This document shows positions 35,101-46,234 of a stretch of 64,000 bases of DNA, in pieces. This DNA is from Haliclystus octoradiatus (Eukaryota; Cnidaria; Staurozoa; Stauromedusae; Haliclystidae): NCBI GenBank assembly GCA_916610825.1, contig OU744453.1:2052724-2116723 (forward strand). The letters run 5' to 3'. The notes beneath the pieces are model-generated. The model was not told the origin of the DNA. It saw only the letters and a list, made by a program, of their open reading frames with translations, and did no database searches. Position 1 is the first letter of the stretch. Each line of letters opens with the position of its first letter. Made by a program: the position numbers and the translations under genes.

Positions 35101-38100
35101 TGCCGACCCAATAATAATCTTACATGTCCGACAACAAACTTGTCTGGAATATAGATTTCTTTGAATCCCTTTAAATTATTTTGTGGATAAGTCATTGTTA
35201 AACAATTATGAATCATAGCAAGTTTAGATAAATCGAACATAAACCAACTCAAGGTTCCTGTAGGAAAATGTTTGCACAACTAAATTGTAGGTACTCATCC
35301 GAAAGAAAATTTTGTTGCAGGATCTCTATTTTCTGAAGTAAATATTCAAAACTATCCCTTGGTAATAGGACTTGCAATGGCACGCTTCCAAATTAAATTA
35401 AAGTACGGCAAACAAACCTTAACAATGGCCAATTAAGAGTAGCCTAATTAGTCAAACAAGATACATTTGATTATGCAAGAACAAAGAAGGATGAGTTCTT
35501 GCTTCTTCTTATATGATCTTGATTCGATTTTCCAGTAGGCCTACTGACGTCATTGCATATTTAGAAAATGATAGAATTTGGGAAGTGTGCTATGATAAAG
35601 CAGAATACTAATTTATTTTTGTTAATTAACTAGATAAATCATAACGACAAGAGAATACTAGGAAGGTTATCATTTACTTTGAAATGTTTTACAAAGAAAC
35701 TTCTTCAAATTAATGAAAACTAGCAACAATGACCAATTACCTTCCACCTTTTCCAGCAACACGTCTAATAACTCCTTTCTTTCTAAGCAGTGGCGATGCT
35801 CGCTTTCCTTTATTAGATTGAGTTGTTTTTGTTTTACGAGCTCTGTCAGGTACTGGCGGTGCCTCATCGTCAAACACATTTCCAGGCAGGCGATTGTTAA
35901 AATTGAAATTTATTTCTCTACCAGAAGTTGAGTCATTCGTACTACCAATACGCTCATATACTACTTCATCGTCACTTTGAGTTATGGCAATTTCCTCACC
36001 AGATGGGGATATCTGAGGGTAAAATAAGGTGAATACAATACTAACATGACAATTAGAGGTCTGCATCGGTTCTGATTAGGCAATTAGTAATCTAAATGTG
36101 GCCACAAAAATCTTAAACCAAATCAGATCCGATCAGACTGCTGTTTTTGTTGAAAAAGTCCTACAATATCAGATTTTATATTTTTAATCCGATCCGATCC
36201 GACATAATCCGAATTTGACCATTGAAAATCGTGCAAATATTCAGGATATTAGAGGCTACAAAGTGTGTCCATAAATCAGCTGTGAATATGTAGCTGATCT
36301 TGATGAAACAAGTAACAGTGGGTTTCTTAAATAATAAAGATATACAGCAAGGAATGTGAATGAAGTTTATGAACTACGAACCATAAATTTATTTAATACA
36401 TAAATATTATGAAATGATTATCAAATAATAACAAAATCCGATCCGATCCAAATTTTTCAAGGAGAAGAACGGTCTGTTCCGATCCGAAGTAAAAAAAGAT
36501 TCCGAATCTGACATAATTCCGATCGGATCGGATTTGCAGATCTCTAATGACATGATAATGGTTAGGTTTTGTGGTGACCTAATCAGTGTGTCACACTATC
36601 TATTGTAATATTGTCACATGTTACTTAGCTACTAAACCGTATGTTGTATTTTGTAATCACTCTCTTGTCTGTAGCTTTCAAGCTGGCCCGAGCAGTTCGC
36701 TCACTTGTCGAATTAATGATATTATATTCAACACAAACAATCTTATCTCTCATCGCTTCAGTCAGATATTCAAATCTCGTTTTTTACTCATGCTGATTTG
36801 TTTGATATTAAGTCAATTAAAATGATGAAACTAAAAAAAACGTTTCATTGAGGCCTACAACACGACACAACTTACTTTTATGTAATGAAATTGTTTAGGC
36901 CTACTTTAAAAATATTACTTACAGCTTGGAATCCAATATAAGATGGTTCCGTTTTTCCGCTCCTCAGTAGCCATTTTTCAGATTGTCTTGACAGTTGCCG
37001 TTGTTTTGATAAATACTCTTCTGATGTCGATAATAAATTATTCTGTCCATTTATAATTTCTGGTAGGCTGTTTTTATGGATTTTACGTGGTGGTAATGGC
37101 GGTTTTAGAAGACCTTCTAATTTTTCAATAAATTCTTCGCATTTTATTGACGATGGTTCACTAATTGGTTCCTTTGATAATAAATCTTTGAGAAATATGG
37201 AGATTTCAGGAAGGAGTTTATTTATAGCTGTTGGTAATGAATAAAATAAAGATTTGTAGGCATATAGGAAATCATATGGTTTCGATCGATTTCAATTCAG
37301 GATTAATTTGCACTGAATGGGTTTGTTCTGCACTAAGTTCCAAAATTGTGCGAGCCCATACTCCTAATCATTTATAAAGGTCTACCTGCAGAAATCTAAA
37401 TCCCTATAAAGCTTAGTGGAAAGTACAGTATGGATTAATGTTTGCAAGAAAAACAACAAACCTAAGTGATCTATTTAATCTGTGTTACTATGGAACTCAT
37501 TTTTCAAATTCTGTTGATGTTGGCTAATACTTTGTTTGATTAACTCTAACAGCCGATCCTTTTAAAATAACGCCTTTTGAACTGACTGATCTATTTATTA
37601 TGCGGGTATCAGCGGCTTTCTCGTATGGAAGATGTGGACTACATGGCACCTTGTCAATCTTCTCTAAAAAATCTCACAGGAAACAAAAAAAAATCAAGGC
37701 TTTCCTGCCATGAAATAATAGACTAATGGTTTTACATAGCCAATTTTCAAAAATCAATTGTAATAAAACTTAAAAGCCATAACTGTCGATATCTATCTCT
37801 AGGTCAAATCAACATTACTTATGTAAATAGGAAACTTGTGTACTCTCAATGGCAAGGGCACAGGCTCTATTGACAACTTGCTTGATTATCAAGAACTCAT
37901 GAAGTAAGTTGACCCCTATTTTAGGCTACAAAATATTTTAATCACAAATTTCAAAACTCACATCGAGAATAAATGTATATATAATATTACTAAATAATAC
38001 ATTGATGAAAGTAATCATTTCAGTTTACCAAATCAGGACTTTACGTTCAGTATTTGAAGATTTGCCTGGACGGAATCAATTGTTGAGTAATAGGACATAA

Positions 38101-38751
38101 TAAAATGCGTCTAAACAAATATTGTCTGGATCACAAGAATAATGTAAACAAATGTAGACCTGGCTTACAAATTTATGAATGGTTGATACATGTTGTTCGT
38201 CTATTTTTGTGGATTGAAATGATTTAAAAAAGATATCAAGTACAGTAGACCTAGTTAGTTTCTAACTTTAGTAACACCTGTTCATGAGTCACGGTGTCTG
38301 GTTACAAAAATATTTGATTATCGAAGAACACATAAGTAATTCTGACTTATGAGCAATGATTTCGTTGAATTAAATGAAAACAAGTTGGCTTATTTTTGGC
38401 TTATATTAGGGCTATTTCAAAGGAAATGTTGTGATAAAAGAATGGGTTAATGGACATTATCATTTCGGCAAAAAGTTCAAAACTAACAGCGTGCAGCGGA
38501 AATATAGAAATTCCAGGATATCTTTTAGAAATACAAAATACACGTTCTTAATGCTTCATTTTCATCAAAGGAAGTCTTCAACTGGGTAAATAAAACATTA
38601 AATTATAAATAATAAGTTATAAACTGGTGAGAAAATAAGTTTTAAAATGAAAATAGATCGAATATGGATTTGTTTATAAATTTCAGAAGAGCACAAATTA
38701 CAATAACTCACCAACAATTCGATCTGTTGGATCAACCAATGCAAATGACAT
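26158..38751 (-). CDS. Six-PH-domain adaptor protein, AFAP1-like (complete)
   Basis: Eleven coding exons, all with GT-AG junctions and matching phases: 38751-38712, 37227-36923, 36012-35741, 34745-34322, 33515-33161, 32898-32607, 32299-32035, 31683-31575, 30717-30670, 30123-30098, 29181-26158. Total 5160 bp, 1719 residues, from ATG at 38749-38751. The N-terminus has LLPEISIFLKDLL and SH3-ligand-like PPLPPRK (exon 2), PPVPDRARK (exon 3) and PLPPLPNDAPRK (exon 5). Six PH-type domains lie at about residues 226-315, 533-632, 726-820, 959-1060, 1128-1222 and 1291-1388. A 16-residue tandem repeat (about 1443-1503) and a coiled coil (about 1582-1662) follow. The leader, proline motifs, paired PH domains and C-terminal coil resemble AFAP1, an actin-linked Src adaptor, but vertebrate AFAP1 is about 730 residues with two PH domains. 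Likely role: membrane or phosphoinositide-linked cytoskeletal scaffold (inference). The exon chain is well supported; the name is less so. Confidence 0.88.
26800..27005 (-). repeat. Coding 48-bp tandem repeat in the multi-PH gene
   Basis: Four to five 48-bp units encode variants of EKMSESGSKSRREAGTP. Adjacent units are nearly identical, and the frame is preserved. It produces a serine/arginine-rich linker between the last PH domain and the coiled coil. Length is likely polymorphic. Confidence 0.9.
29248..29530. mobile_element. hAT-type MITE, 283 bp, 8-bp TSD
   Basis: Perfect 31-bp terminal inverted repeats, starting CAGAGCCATCTATTTACAAG, lie at 29248-29278 and 29500-29530. The target duplication AACGGAGC is at 29240-29247 and 29531-29538. 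There is no transposase ORF. It sits in the last intron of the multi-PH gene, about 60 bp from the final acceptor. CAG ends with an 8-bp duplication fit hAT. Confidence 0.92.
29835..29965 (-). mobile_element. tRNA-derived SINE, 5' fragment
   Basis: On the minus strand: GGTTAGCTAAGATGGC (A box region), GTGGTTCAAATCCCCC (B box), then the start of the SINE body seen at 56431. The 3' part is missing. A smaller fragment with the same B box lies at about 31950-31985 (minus). Confidence 0.65.
30762..30850 (-). mobile_element. Partial CAGT-type MITE copy
   Basis: Degenerate match (AATCAAACCCGTTACAACGT, then CACCTCTATAC) to the ~175-bp MITE described at 57200. Only one end is recognisable. Located in an intron. 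Confidence 0.5.
34121..34294 (-). mobile_element. CAGT-type MITE copy
   Basis: The left end AGTCAAACCTGTTATAGTGG and right end TTATTTTATACAGGTTTTAC are diverged inverted repeats around the CACCTCCATACAGTAGCCAC body. Inside an intron of the multi-PH gene. Confidence 0.7.
36050..36549. mobile_element. ~500-bp MITE-like element rich in CCGATCC
   Basis: The ends CAATTAGAGGTCTGCA and, on the other strand, CATTAGAGATCTGCA are imperfect inverted repeats, followed inward by multiple ATCCGATCCGA blocks in both orientations. A 6-bp direct repeat ACATGA flanks it (36044-36049 and 36550-36555). It lies in the multi-PH gene intron, about 38 bp upstream of the acceptor at 36012. Confidence 0.65.
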
Positions 38752-40132
38752 TCTGTAGTTATAATCAAGTACATTATTATGAAATCCACATTACAAAGAC
38801 TGATCTATATAACGAATGATGTGTATATTATTCCAGATTACATTCAGCTGATTATATAAATCTTTGTTTTTCACTTGTATTTAACTCCTTTTTTACGATC
38901 AAAATACCAAACTTTTGATGCTGCTCTTCTCCCACATATGGTCTCCCTGTGGTTATCATGCCCCTCAATTTGACCGCGATAATTCAAAACAAACAAACTT
39001 ATCCGATTTCGGGATAATTCTGATTATCAAAAATAAATAAATCGGAAAAACATTTCGTGCAAATTTCGATTTTTGTTACATACATACAGTCTTTGTACTG
39101 CAATATTGGAGTATCCATAGAAAAGCTCATTTGTATCAGTTGTGTCCTATCTCCGACCTTAGATCGACCACTGAGCCATGACTGAAATTCGTCGTAATAT
39201 GATCGATAGCTTTCGTGACTATATCGCGCTCGCTCACCATGATAAAGAAATTAGATACCATTTGTGAAGTTGTCAATTCGCAAGGTGCAGTAGAGGTGTT
39301 GAACCGATCAAACAATAGAATCACAGCAGGACAGCTTTTACAAGGGCAGTAATTTTACGGTCAAACCCTTCTTAACTCAAATGCATATAAAATGGTCATA
39401 GAGACGGGAAAAAGATTACAGAATTGCTTTATGATGTCTGAATTTTTATATATCACGATTCCATTCTCAAAATATGAATTGGACTTTCAGCGAAGTCTTA
39501 AATGAGATTAGAATGTGCTATATTTAGCAAAGGTTTGTACTAGCAGTGTCTGGTGCTTCACCAAGACTTCCAGCTGTGTGTTGATATTTGTCGCGTGACT
39601 GCATCTTGCGAATTAACTTTCAAGACACGTCACTGTCAACATGTTAGTTAATGTAAACTTGTTAAAACCATAGCATAATCATTCTGAGAGTGAGTTTGCA
39701 AGCAAACTGCTTATTAGCAATTTTTACGAGTAAACCCTATTGCGGCACTAAAGAAGGCTGATGCTCTCTTTCCGGAGTATACGCCTCTTTTGCAGAGAGT
39801 AATGATGTATATTATAGATGTATGAAATCGAGAATAAATACAGAAGTATTTAAGTGTATAGAGGATTTTATTCACTGCAATAATTCACATTAATGCGTCC
39901 GTCTATTCAACGTAATTCGAAATCATAGACTTTGACATATACTATAATAACATGTCCTCTACATTAACATTATTAATGTGAATATTTGATTGTTAGAAAT
40001 AGAAACAAAAGCCCAACTATATACTCCAAATCCGCAATCAGTTGGGCATTTTACAGATTAGCCTCAAACGGAGAATACAGAACAACTAATCTTGATATTA
40101 TGCTATTAGTTGGTTACTAATTGAAGAACTAT
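38752..40132. other. Intergenic: multi-PH promoter side and Y-box 3' UTR
   Basis: Two minus-strand genes are separated by 1.4 kb. The right part should be the Y-box 3' UTR, and the left part the 5' flank of the multi-PH gene. No clear core-promoter motif was identified. Confidence 0.5.
39867..39872 (-). terminator. Candidate polyadenylation signal of the Y-box gene
   Basis: AATAAA on the minus strand, about 260 bases after the TAA at 40133-40135. Chosen by position only. Confidence 0.45.
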
Positions 40133-43100
40133 TTAATCTCCTCCTACAGCAACAACGGGTGGTGGTGTTGGTACGGCTGGAGCAGATTCTTCAACCTCGC
40201 CATTTGGACCCTGAAATGCAAACAAAAGAGCAAAAGCGTGAAATTAAGATCAACAACAGTCAAAAATAATTGGTTCATAAATTATTTTGTAACATAAAAG
40301 TTTGTTGTTTATAAAATTTAGCAGACTAGCAAATTAATCTGCAGTTTTGTAGCGACGTAAAAATTGCAAGAAGGTTTTAAAGAAGATTAAAATTGTGTAT
40401 GCATAGCCCACTATTGAACATTGTTGCTTGTTCTGTTTTCTCGGGAACGGAATTTATAAGACTCGACTCGTATAAAATTGATTCAAAAACATTTGCGAAT
40501 CGCTTGTTTACTTTAGAATTTTACGAGGGAACTTGCCAGCGTTCACCATGAGAAAATAGTGAACACGATTGAGCAACCAATCAGAATGCAGATCATTGAA
40601 TAGTACCCTAGTAGGTTTCCACTAATGTCATGTATAAAACTGTGTTGTGAAATTAGCCTGAGGGAAATAGTTGAGTTTGATAGAAATCAATAAACTCTTG
40701 AGTTTGATAGAAATCAATAAACTCTGACAATAGATTCTAAAACTATGGAATGACTCCTACAGTCGTTAACAATTTGCATGTTCATTAGGGTCAAAATAGT
40801 CTGAAATCTGCCAACAGCCTGAACATATGCCTGACAATCGTCATGCAAACCAGGACATAAGTCTCATTGACAAACATCACATACATTGGAGCCAAATCAG
40901 TCAGAGTTACCTTCTTCTTGTCTTTAGAATAACGTGTTCCATCACCCTGTGGACGGCGTTGCCTTCTGTTATTCCTAGGTTTTCTTTCACCTTCGCTATT
41001 TTCTTGATCCTAAAGTTAGCAAAAACGAAGGTAGTGACAAAATGCTCCACGATAAAAAGAATGGTAAGTTGAAAAAAATAAATGTTTATTACTCTATCTC
41101 GGTTGCCACGTTCAGGACGCTCTCCACGTTCTCCCTCGGAATGATCACCATCTTCTTCAGAACTTTTTGGTCGAGGACCTCTTGGGCGACGGCGGTATCG
41201 CCTTGGACGCCTGTCAAAGTTCTTTTTAGGTGCTTCATCATCCCGGTCATGGTCTTTATCTTCTTGTCCAGATGTAGCTTCGCCACCAGACTCTTGACGT
41301 TCACGACGTCTTCGAGACCATGACTGGTTTCTATTACGTCGAGGTGGTCGATCGCCTTGGCTTCTTTCACGTTTATCATCGTTGCCACCTTCTTGTTCTT
41401 CGCCACTTTCTTGAGCAGATTTATCATCGCCAGATCGTGTTCCTTGACGAGGTGGACCTCTTCTTCCTCCACGGTAGCTTTTCTGATAGCGGCTTCGGCG
41501 ATTAGCTAAAACGCATTGAATGGTTATAACTATAGTTATTCTAAATCAAGAAATACAGGTAATAGAAAAGGTTTACAAACTTACGAGCATATTTGCTTCC
41601 TTCCACCGGCTCACCATCAGGGCCAGTCACATTTGCAGCCTCGAATCCCTGAAACATAAAGTTAACAGTCAATGTAAAATCTCATCAACAACAATTTCTT
41701 GCATGCAGAACAGTTGGTGCAAGTGAGTTCCTGCTTTGGGGAAATATGGTTGGCCAAATCATGAGTATGGCTAGATGCTTGCAATCATTGTCCAACATAA
41801 TTAATGTCTCAATAATGTACCTTTTCTCCTTTGATGACATCAAATTCAACAACTTCTCCATCACCAACGCTACGCAAGTACTTCCTAGGGTTGTTCTTTT
41901 TTATTGCAGTCTAAAACATAAACATTGATCATTCAAGGACGGACTGAGTTATCACTCGACCAACGTTTCAATAACCAGTCTAGTGCTATATTAGTCTGCG
42001 TTACAGACCGCAATTCATTCACAAAAAAATAGGGTCTGTGCGATTTGCACAGTTCTCTGTCCCGTCACTCTACGAAAACGTAGAGCAGAAGTTTCTGATT
42101 GATGCATGGTAAATCTATTGTTCTTAGATAATAAATTCATCACCTCTGTTCAATCAATTAATTGTCATAGCTACGAAGCCTAAAATAGAACTTATTGCAA
42201 TCATGTCAACTGAAGTAAACAAAGTAATGCGAGAATCCCGGTGAGAATCCCCTTAATCTTGCATAATTATGTGACATCAATCTTATTCTGATACGAGGCC
42301 CGTACAGAGAAACTGAGCAATTAACACAGACCCTATTCTTTTGTGAATGAATCGTGGTCTGTAACGCAGACTAGTGCTATATACATGTTATGATCTTATT
42401 TGCAAGCTATTGTCTGAAAAACGTTTATTTATCAGTGTGACATGATAATCAGCATTCAAATTCTCCGTGCAAAATGAGAATCAAACAAATCTACATCATC
42501 GAAATCTACCATGAAAATCTACGGCTGAAGGCTGTAGCTCATATCAGTCTTAACAATGATGATGAAGTCCATACATGTGGAATGAAGCTATGTGTCGGAC
42601 CCAGAAGATGACATTGACACATAACACCTGCATCACATAACTTGATAATCACATGATAAGTTGCATTTGCAAAAGGTTAGACATAGCAATTAATATGCTT
42701 ACTTACTTGATGGATAAAAATGTCTTCATTGGTATCAGTTCTGCAAAACAAAACACATTCCATCATTGAGATTATGATTCATATTAATCCGAATGTTATT
42801 TAAATGTTCATTGTGGCACAAAAATGTTTGCCTTCGGCAAACTAACCTTCAATCACAGGTAATTTACTTTCGATAACTGTACTCCCTTTCCAATGTCCAC
42901 GATCAGTTTGTGCATAGTAAAACATTTCAGTTAAAAGTTAAATTTAACAATCAGAACAGTCTTCAAACAATTATTAAGTGAAATTTCGAAAATTATATAA
43001 ATAAACTAAATCTAATGGCATATGCTTGATGATTGTGTTGTAATTATTGCTTTCATTCTTACAAGCAGAACATCTCCGAAGGCAATTTCGAAAACTGAAT

Positions 43101-46100
43101 ATATTTCTCTCAAAAAGAACTGAGTGCTTTGTAATTAAAGTAAGAGAAATTGATTAAAGTGTATATCCCGGATATTGGGAGATTGCTTTTTCAGATAGAG
43201 AAAAATTTTCTATTCATACATGATCTTCTTGTGTTTTTACTTTGCGCGATCATTTCTCCTTCAAAAATGCAGTCAAAGTGACGATTTTGGGTTAAGTTTG
43301 TGTCTCACTCTCTTTCCTCGAACAGGAACCCGTTTATTTTCAACAAGAGAGTTTACACCGGAAGAAACCCTAAACTTTTTATTTATTTGTCTCTTAAATA
43401 AAATACCGCTAAACCAAATGACAATCTGCTTTTGGAATGAAATTTTTAACGTTCAGCTGAAGAATTAGAGCTATATTTGATCAATAGTCAATGATTGCAT
43501 TTTTGAGGGGGACATGCTTGCGCAAAGTAAAAATACAAGAAGAACATTTACTGATAGAAATTTTTCTCTATCTAAAGAAGCAATCTCCCGATATCCGGGA
43601 TATACACTTTAAAAGCAGAAGTTGAAGTAAAACCTAATAAGTTTCTCTCTGTGTCCTCAGTTAAACTGTTTTATTCCAACCAGAAAGAATAGGCCATTTA
43701 ATGATCACTAGTTTCTGGTTCTTAACTTCTTGAAATCGTTTTTTGTGTGATCAGCCATCTTGTCCAGCTTTCATGCGTCATTTTTTAAATCTTTGTTATG
43801 CTAATTAGCAAATCTTGTTCACGCCATGTTCATGCTTTAGTTAGAAGTTAGCAAGTGGAAATGACGTGGGAAAACGGCCAAAATAATAACTTTTCTCGGT
43901 GTTTAGTATCATTTTAAGATTTAAAAATGCAAGAGTTCTTGAGAATATTGTTCAGTCTTGACATTTCCGAAGGCCAAATATTTGGATTCGAAAAATGAAG
44001 ATGATAATATAGCTTTCTTTGAATTGTAGAAAAAAGGAATGAAAGTAAACTTCAGAAAACTTTGTAATTTTGGCGTAGCTTCGGCGAATTACGTCTGCAG
44101 GTTCGGACTGTTTGTGCCACCCTGGTAGTGTTATTAAAGAGTTCATAGACCGAAACAATTCTACTTGTCGAGGTGAGGGGCCCTAAAACAATTTAATCTG
44201 AAAAATTCCAACAACCTTTTGGGATGGACACTAGACACAGAATTAGCTCAAGGACATGGACTTTATTACAAGGTTTGAGCTGTATTTGTGCTTTTATAAT
44301 TTATTCAATGCAACAATACATTCATTTGTAATGTTTTTTTTATAGCAAATTGGTGTGCTTCAATTTGAAGAGGCATATTTATATTTGGGCCCGGCCTTGT
44401 TTGTCTAATATCTACATTTTCCCCTGAGACTGAATGATCAAATACTAGCCAGTTGCTAGTACGTCCGATATGGGTGAACTGCAAGTGCATCTCTAATAGC
44501 ATATTGTTGCAGTTCTGCATTACCGAAGAAAATGGCACGTTGTTGTTGTTATTAGAATCTCAACATCAATAAGGTTTCCGATACATTTCAACGTTTATTG
44601 ATATTTGATTCAAGTCGTTAGTAAATCACTTGGTCTAAAATGAGTCAGTGGTCTGCACAATTATGCCTCATTCTAATGATTCCCACTCACTAACCTGTTA
44701 ATAAATCCATAGCCACGCTTGACATTGAACCATTTCACAGTACCAGAAACTGTGGTAGCTGCATAATAAGAAAATAAATATAGATTATCAACTGCAGGGG
44801 AATTATCCTGTCATCTCTAAACACTATATAACAAGCATTCAACTCTATATAAAATCCAAGAAACAGATATTTTTTAGCATTTCGTATTTCTTAGCTAGAT
44901 ACGTCTAGTCTAGCATGCGGCGCACAGACTCAAGCATTTCATAATGGATTAGCAGGGTCTGTGTAATATTGACAGAAAGCATGAGAAAACAATTGTTATG
45001 AACAAAGGACAAACAATGGTTTTCCCACATTTCAGTCACTCAGTCCAGCACAATCTTTATGTCAATATTACCAGAACCAGCAGCATAGCATAATCAAATC
45101 GTAGCCAAACCAACTGCCACTTCCAGTGACAAGAAGAAATTATAAATATAACTTGGATGCATCTATTCATCGTGATTGCATAATCTGCAGTCTGTATACA
45201 AAGCATTTCCTGGAATCAGATCTCAAACTCATGTCAAAATAAACGAAGTGGTTGTATTGATTTATAGCGGCAAAGGTTAACAAAGACAAAAGTTCAGTTA
45301 AACATTGTGGCCAGGTATTTTGAACTTGACAGCCAACAATATAAATCACCACGTGACTTCAGATAAATACAAAGTATTGAGTTGTGATTACAATGGAAGC
45401 CCATTCAAATACAGCAAATATAGATTGTTCTGGGTTATTTTTATTGTAAATCTAGTTGTTTATAAAAAAGATATGCTTGTAATGGCCGTCAACGACTACC
45501 AGTTATTGTGAATGAGCGAAATGTGAATTAACTAACTAAACGCGTTGCTGATGAGTACAACAACTCACGCCATCAAAAAATCAACATAAGCACGACATGT
45601 TTAAAATGTTATCGGTAGATTGAAGCGACAATAAATAGAATTAGAGAATAAACTACGATTTATATCTTTGCAGATTCAAAATGTTGCTTAATCAATTTTG
45701 TTGAAATACGCCACGTGTTTAATGAAGAGGGTCTTCCTCTGTGAAGTAAATGAGCGGGCGAGAAGTTGGACAATAAATTCAACAAAATCATCGTTCCAGG
45801 TATCAAATAGAAATAAAGAATCGAAAATGCGTAGTGCAAACATTGATTCATTGTTATTTGCTTGCAATATTGTTCAAGAAATATGCTGATAGATACCGTT
45901 AAATTATGGACAAAACGCGTGCTGGTACAAGATTAGCTTCGGTTTTCGGTGCAACAGTGACACTCCTAGTAAACCTTCCAGGAAACGTGACAGGCTGTGT
46001 CACATGCTTCCATCAAAGCATTTCAATTTTTGATCATATCGTGTAAGAAATTGTGCAATAATGTTCTTCAAGGGCTAAAGGAAAAGTTGACAAGCAGCCT

Positions 46101-46234
46101 GCAAAACACGACGGAGGGAGTGAGCCTACTAGAAAGATGATCAAAACACACTTACCTACAACTTCACCGCCTCTTTTAGCGGGAGCTTCCTCATTTTGAT
46201 TTTCTTGAGTTTCTACTTCTGTGGCTGTTGTCAT
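40133..46234 (-). CDS. YBX1: Y-box (cold-shock domain) nucleic-acid-binding protein (complete)
   Basis: Eight coding exons: 46234-46156, 44758-44695, 42740-42707, 41910-41821, 41648-41585, 41505-41093, 41009-40911, 40210-40133 (921 bp, 306 residues); phases match throughout. The short N-terminus ([16 protein letters not shown]) leads into a cold-shock domain starting [18 protein letters not shown], with RNP1 (KRGYGFIN) and RNP2 (EDIFIHQ) and the linker [20 protein letters not shown] typical of animal Y-box proteins. The domain is split across exons 2-5, closely matching the vertebrate YBX exon pattern as I recall it. The tail alternates basic R-rich and acidic E/D-rich clusters, the family's RNA- and protein-binding charge-zipper region, and ends VVAVGGD. 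Expected role: mRNA packaging, translation control and stability, mainly cytoplasmic. I cannot tell which vertebrate paralogue is closest; a single ancestral Y-box gene is likely. Confidence 0.96.
41992..42373. mobile_element. 382-bp inverted-repeat element with ~9-bp TSD
   Basis: Terminal repeats begin TAGTCTGCGTTACAGACC and extend about 48 bp with few mismatches (the right end is the reverse complement, near 42325-42373). The flanking direct repeat GTGCTATAT is at 41983-41991 and 42374-42382. It lies in Y-box intron 3. The TAG...CTA ends resemble those of the small palindrome at 61624. Confidence 0.8.
43158..43608. mobile_element. ~451-bp foldback element at a TTAA site
   Basis: Inverted repeats of about 100 bp begin AGTGTATATCCCGGATAT. 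TTAA is present on both sides (43154-43157 and 43609-43612), as expected for piggyBac-type insertion, although the TIR does not start with the usual CCY. It lies in Y-box intron 2. Confidence 0.7.

Noticed and set aside
35061..35279. Minus-strand 72-codon frame with GRQLGMADTEITQ, faintly like a death-domain helix
   Set aside because: Flanking exons already join in phase without it, it has no clear splice sites, and the similarity is too short; possibly a decayed element.
41042..41505. Plus- and minus-strand frames overlapping the large Y-box exon
   Set aside because: Shadows of the R/E-rich exon 41505-41093, whose frame continues the cold-shock domain with matching phases.
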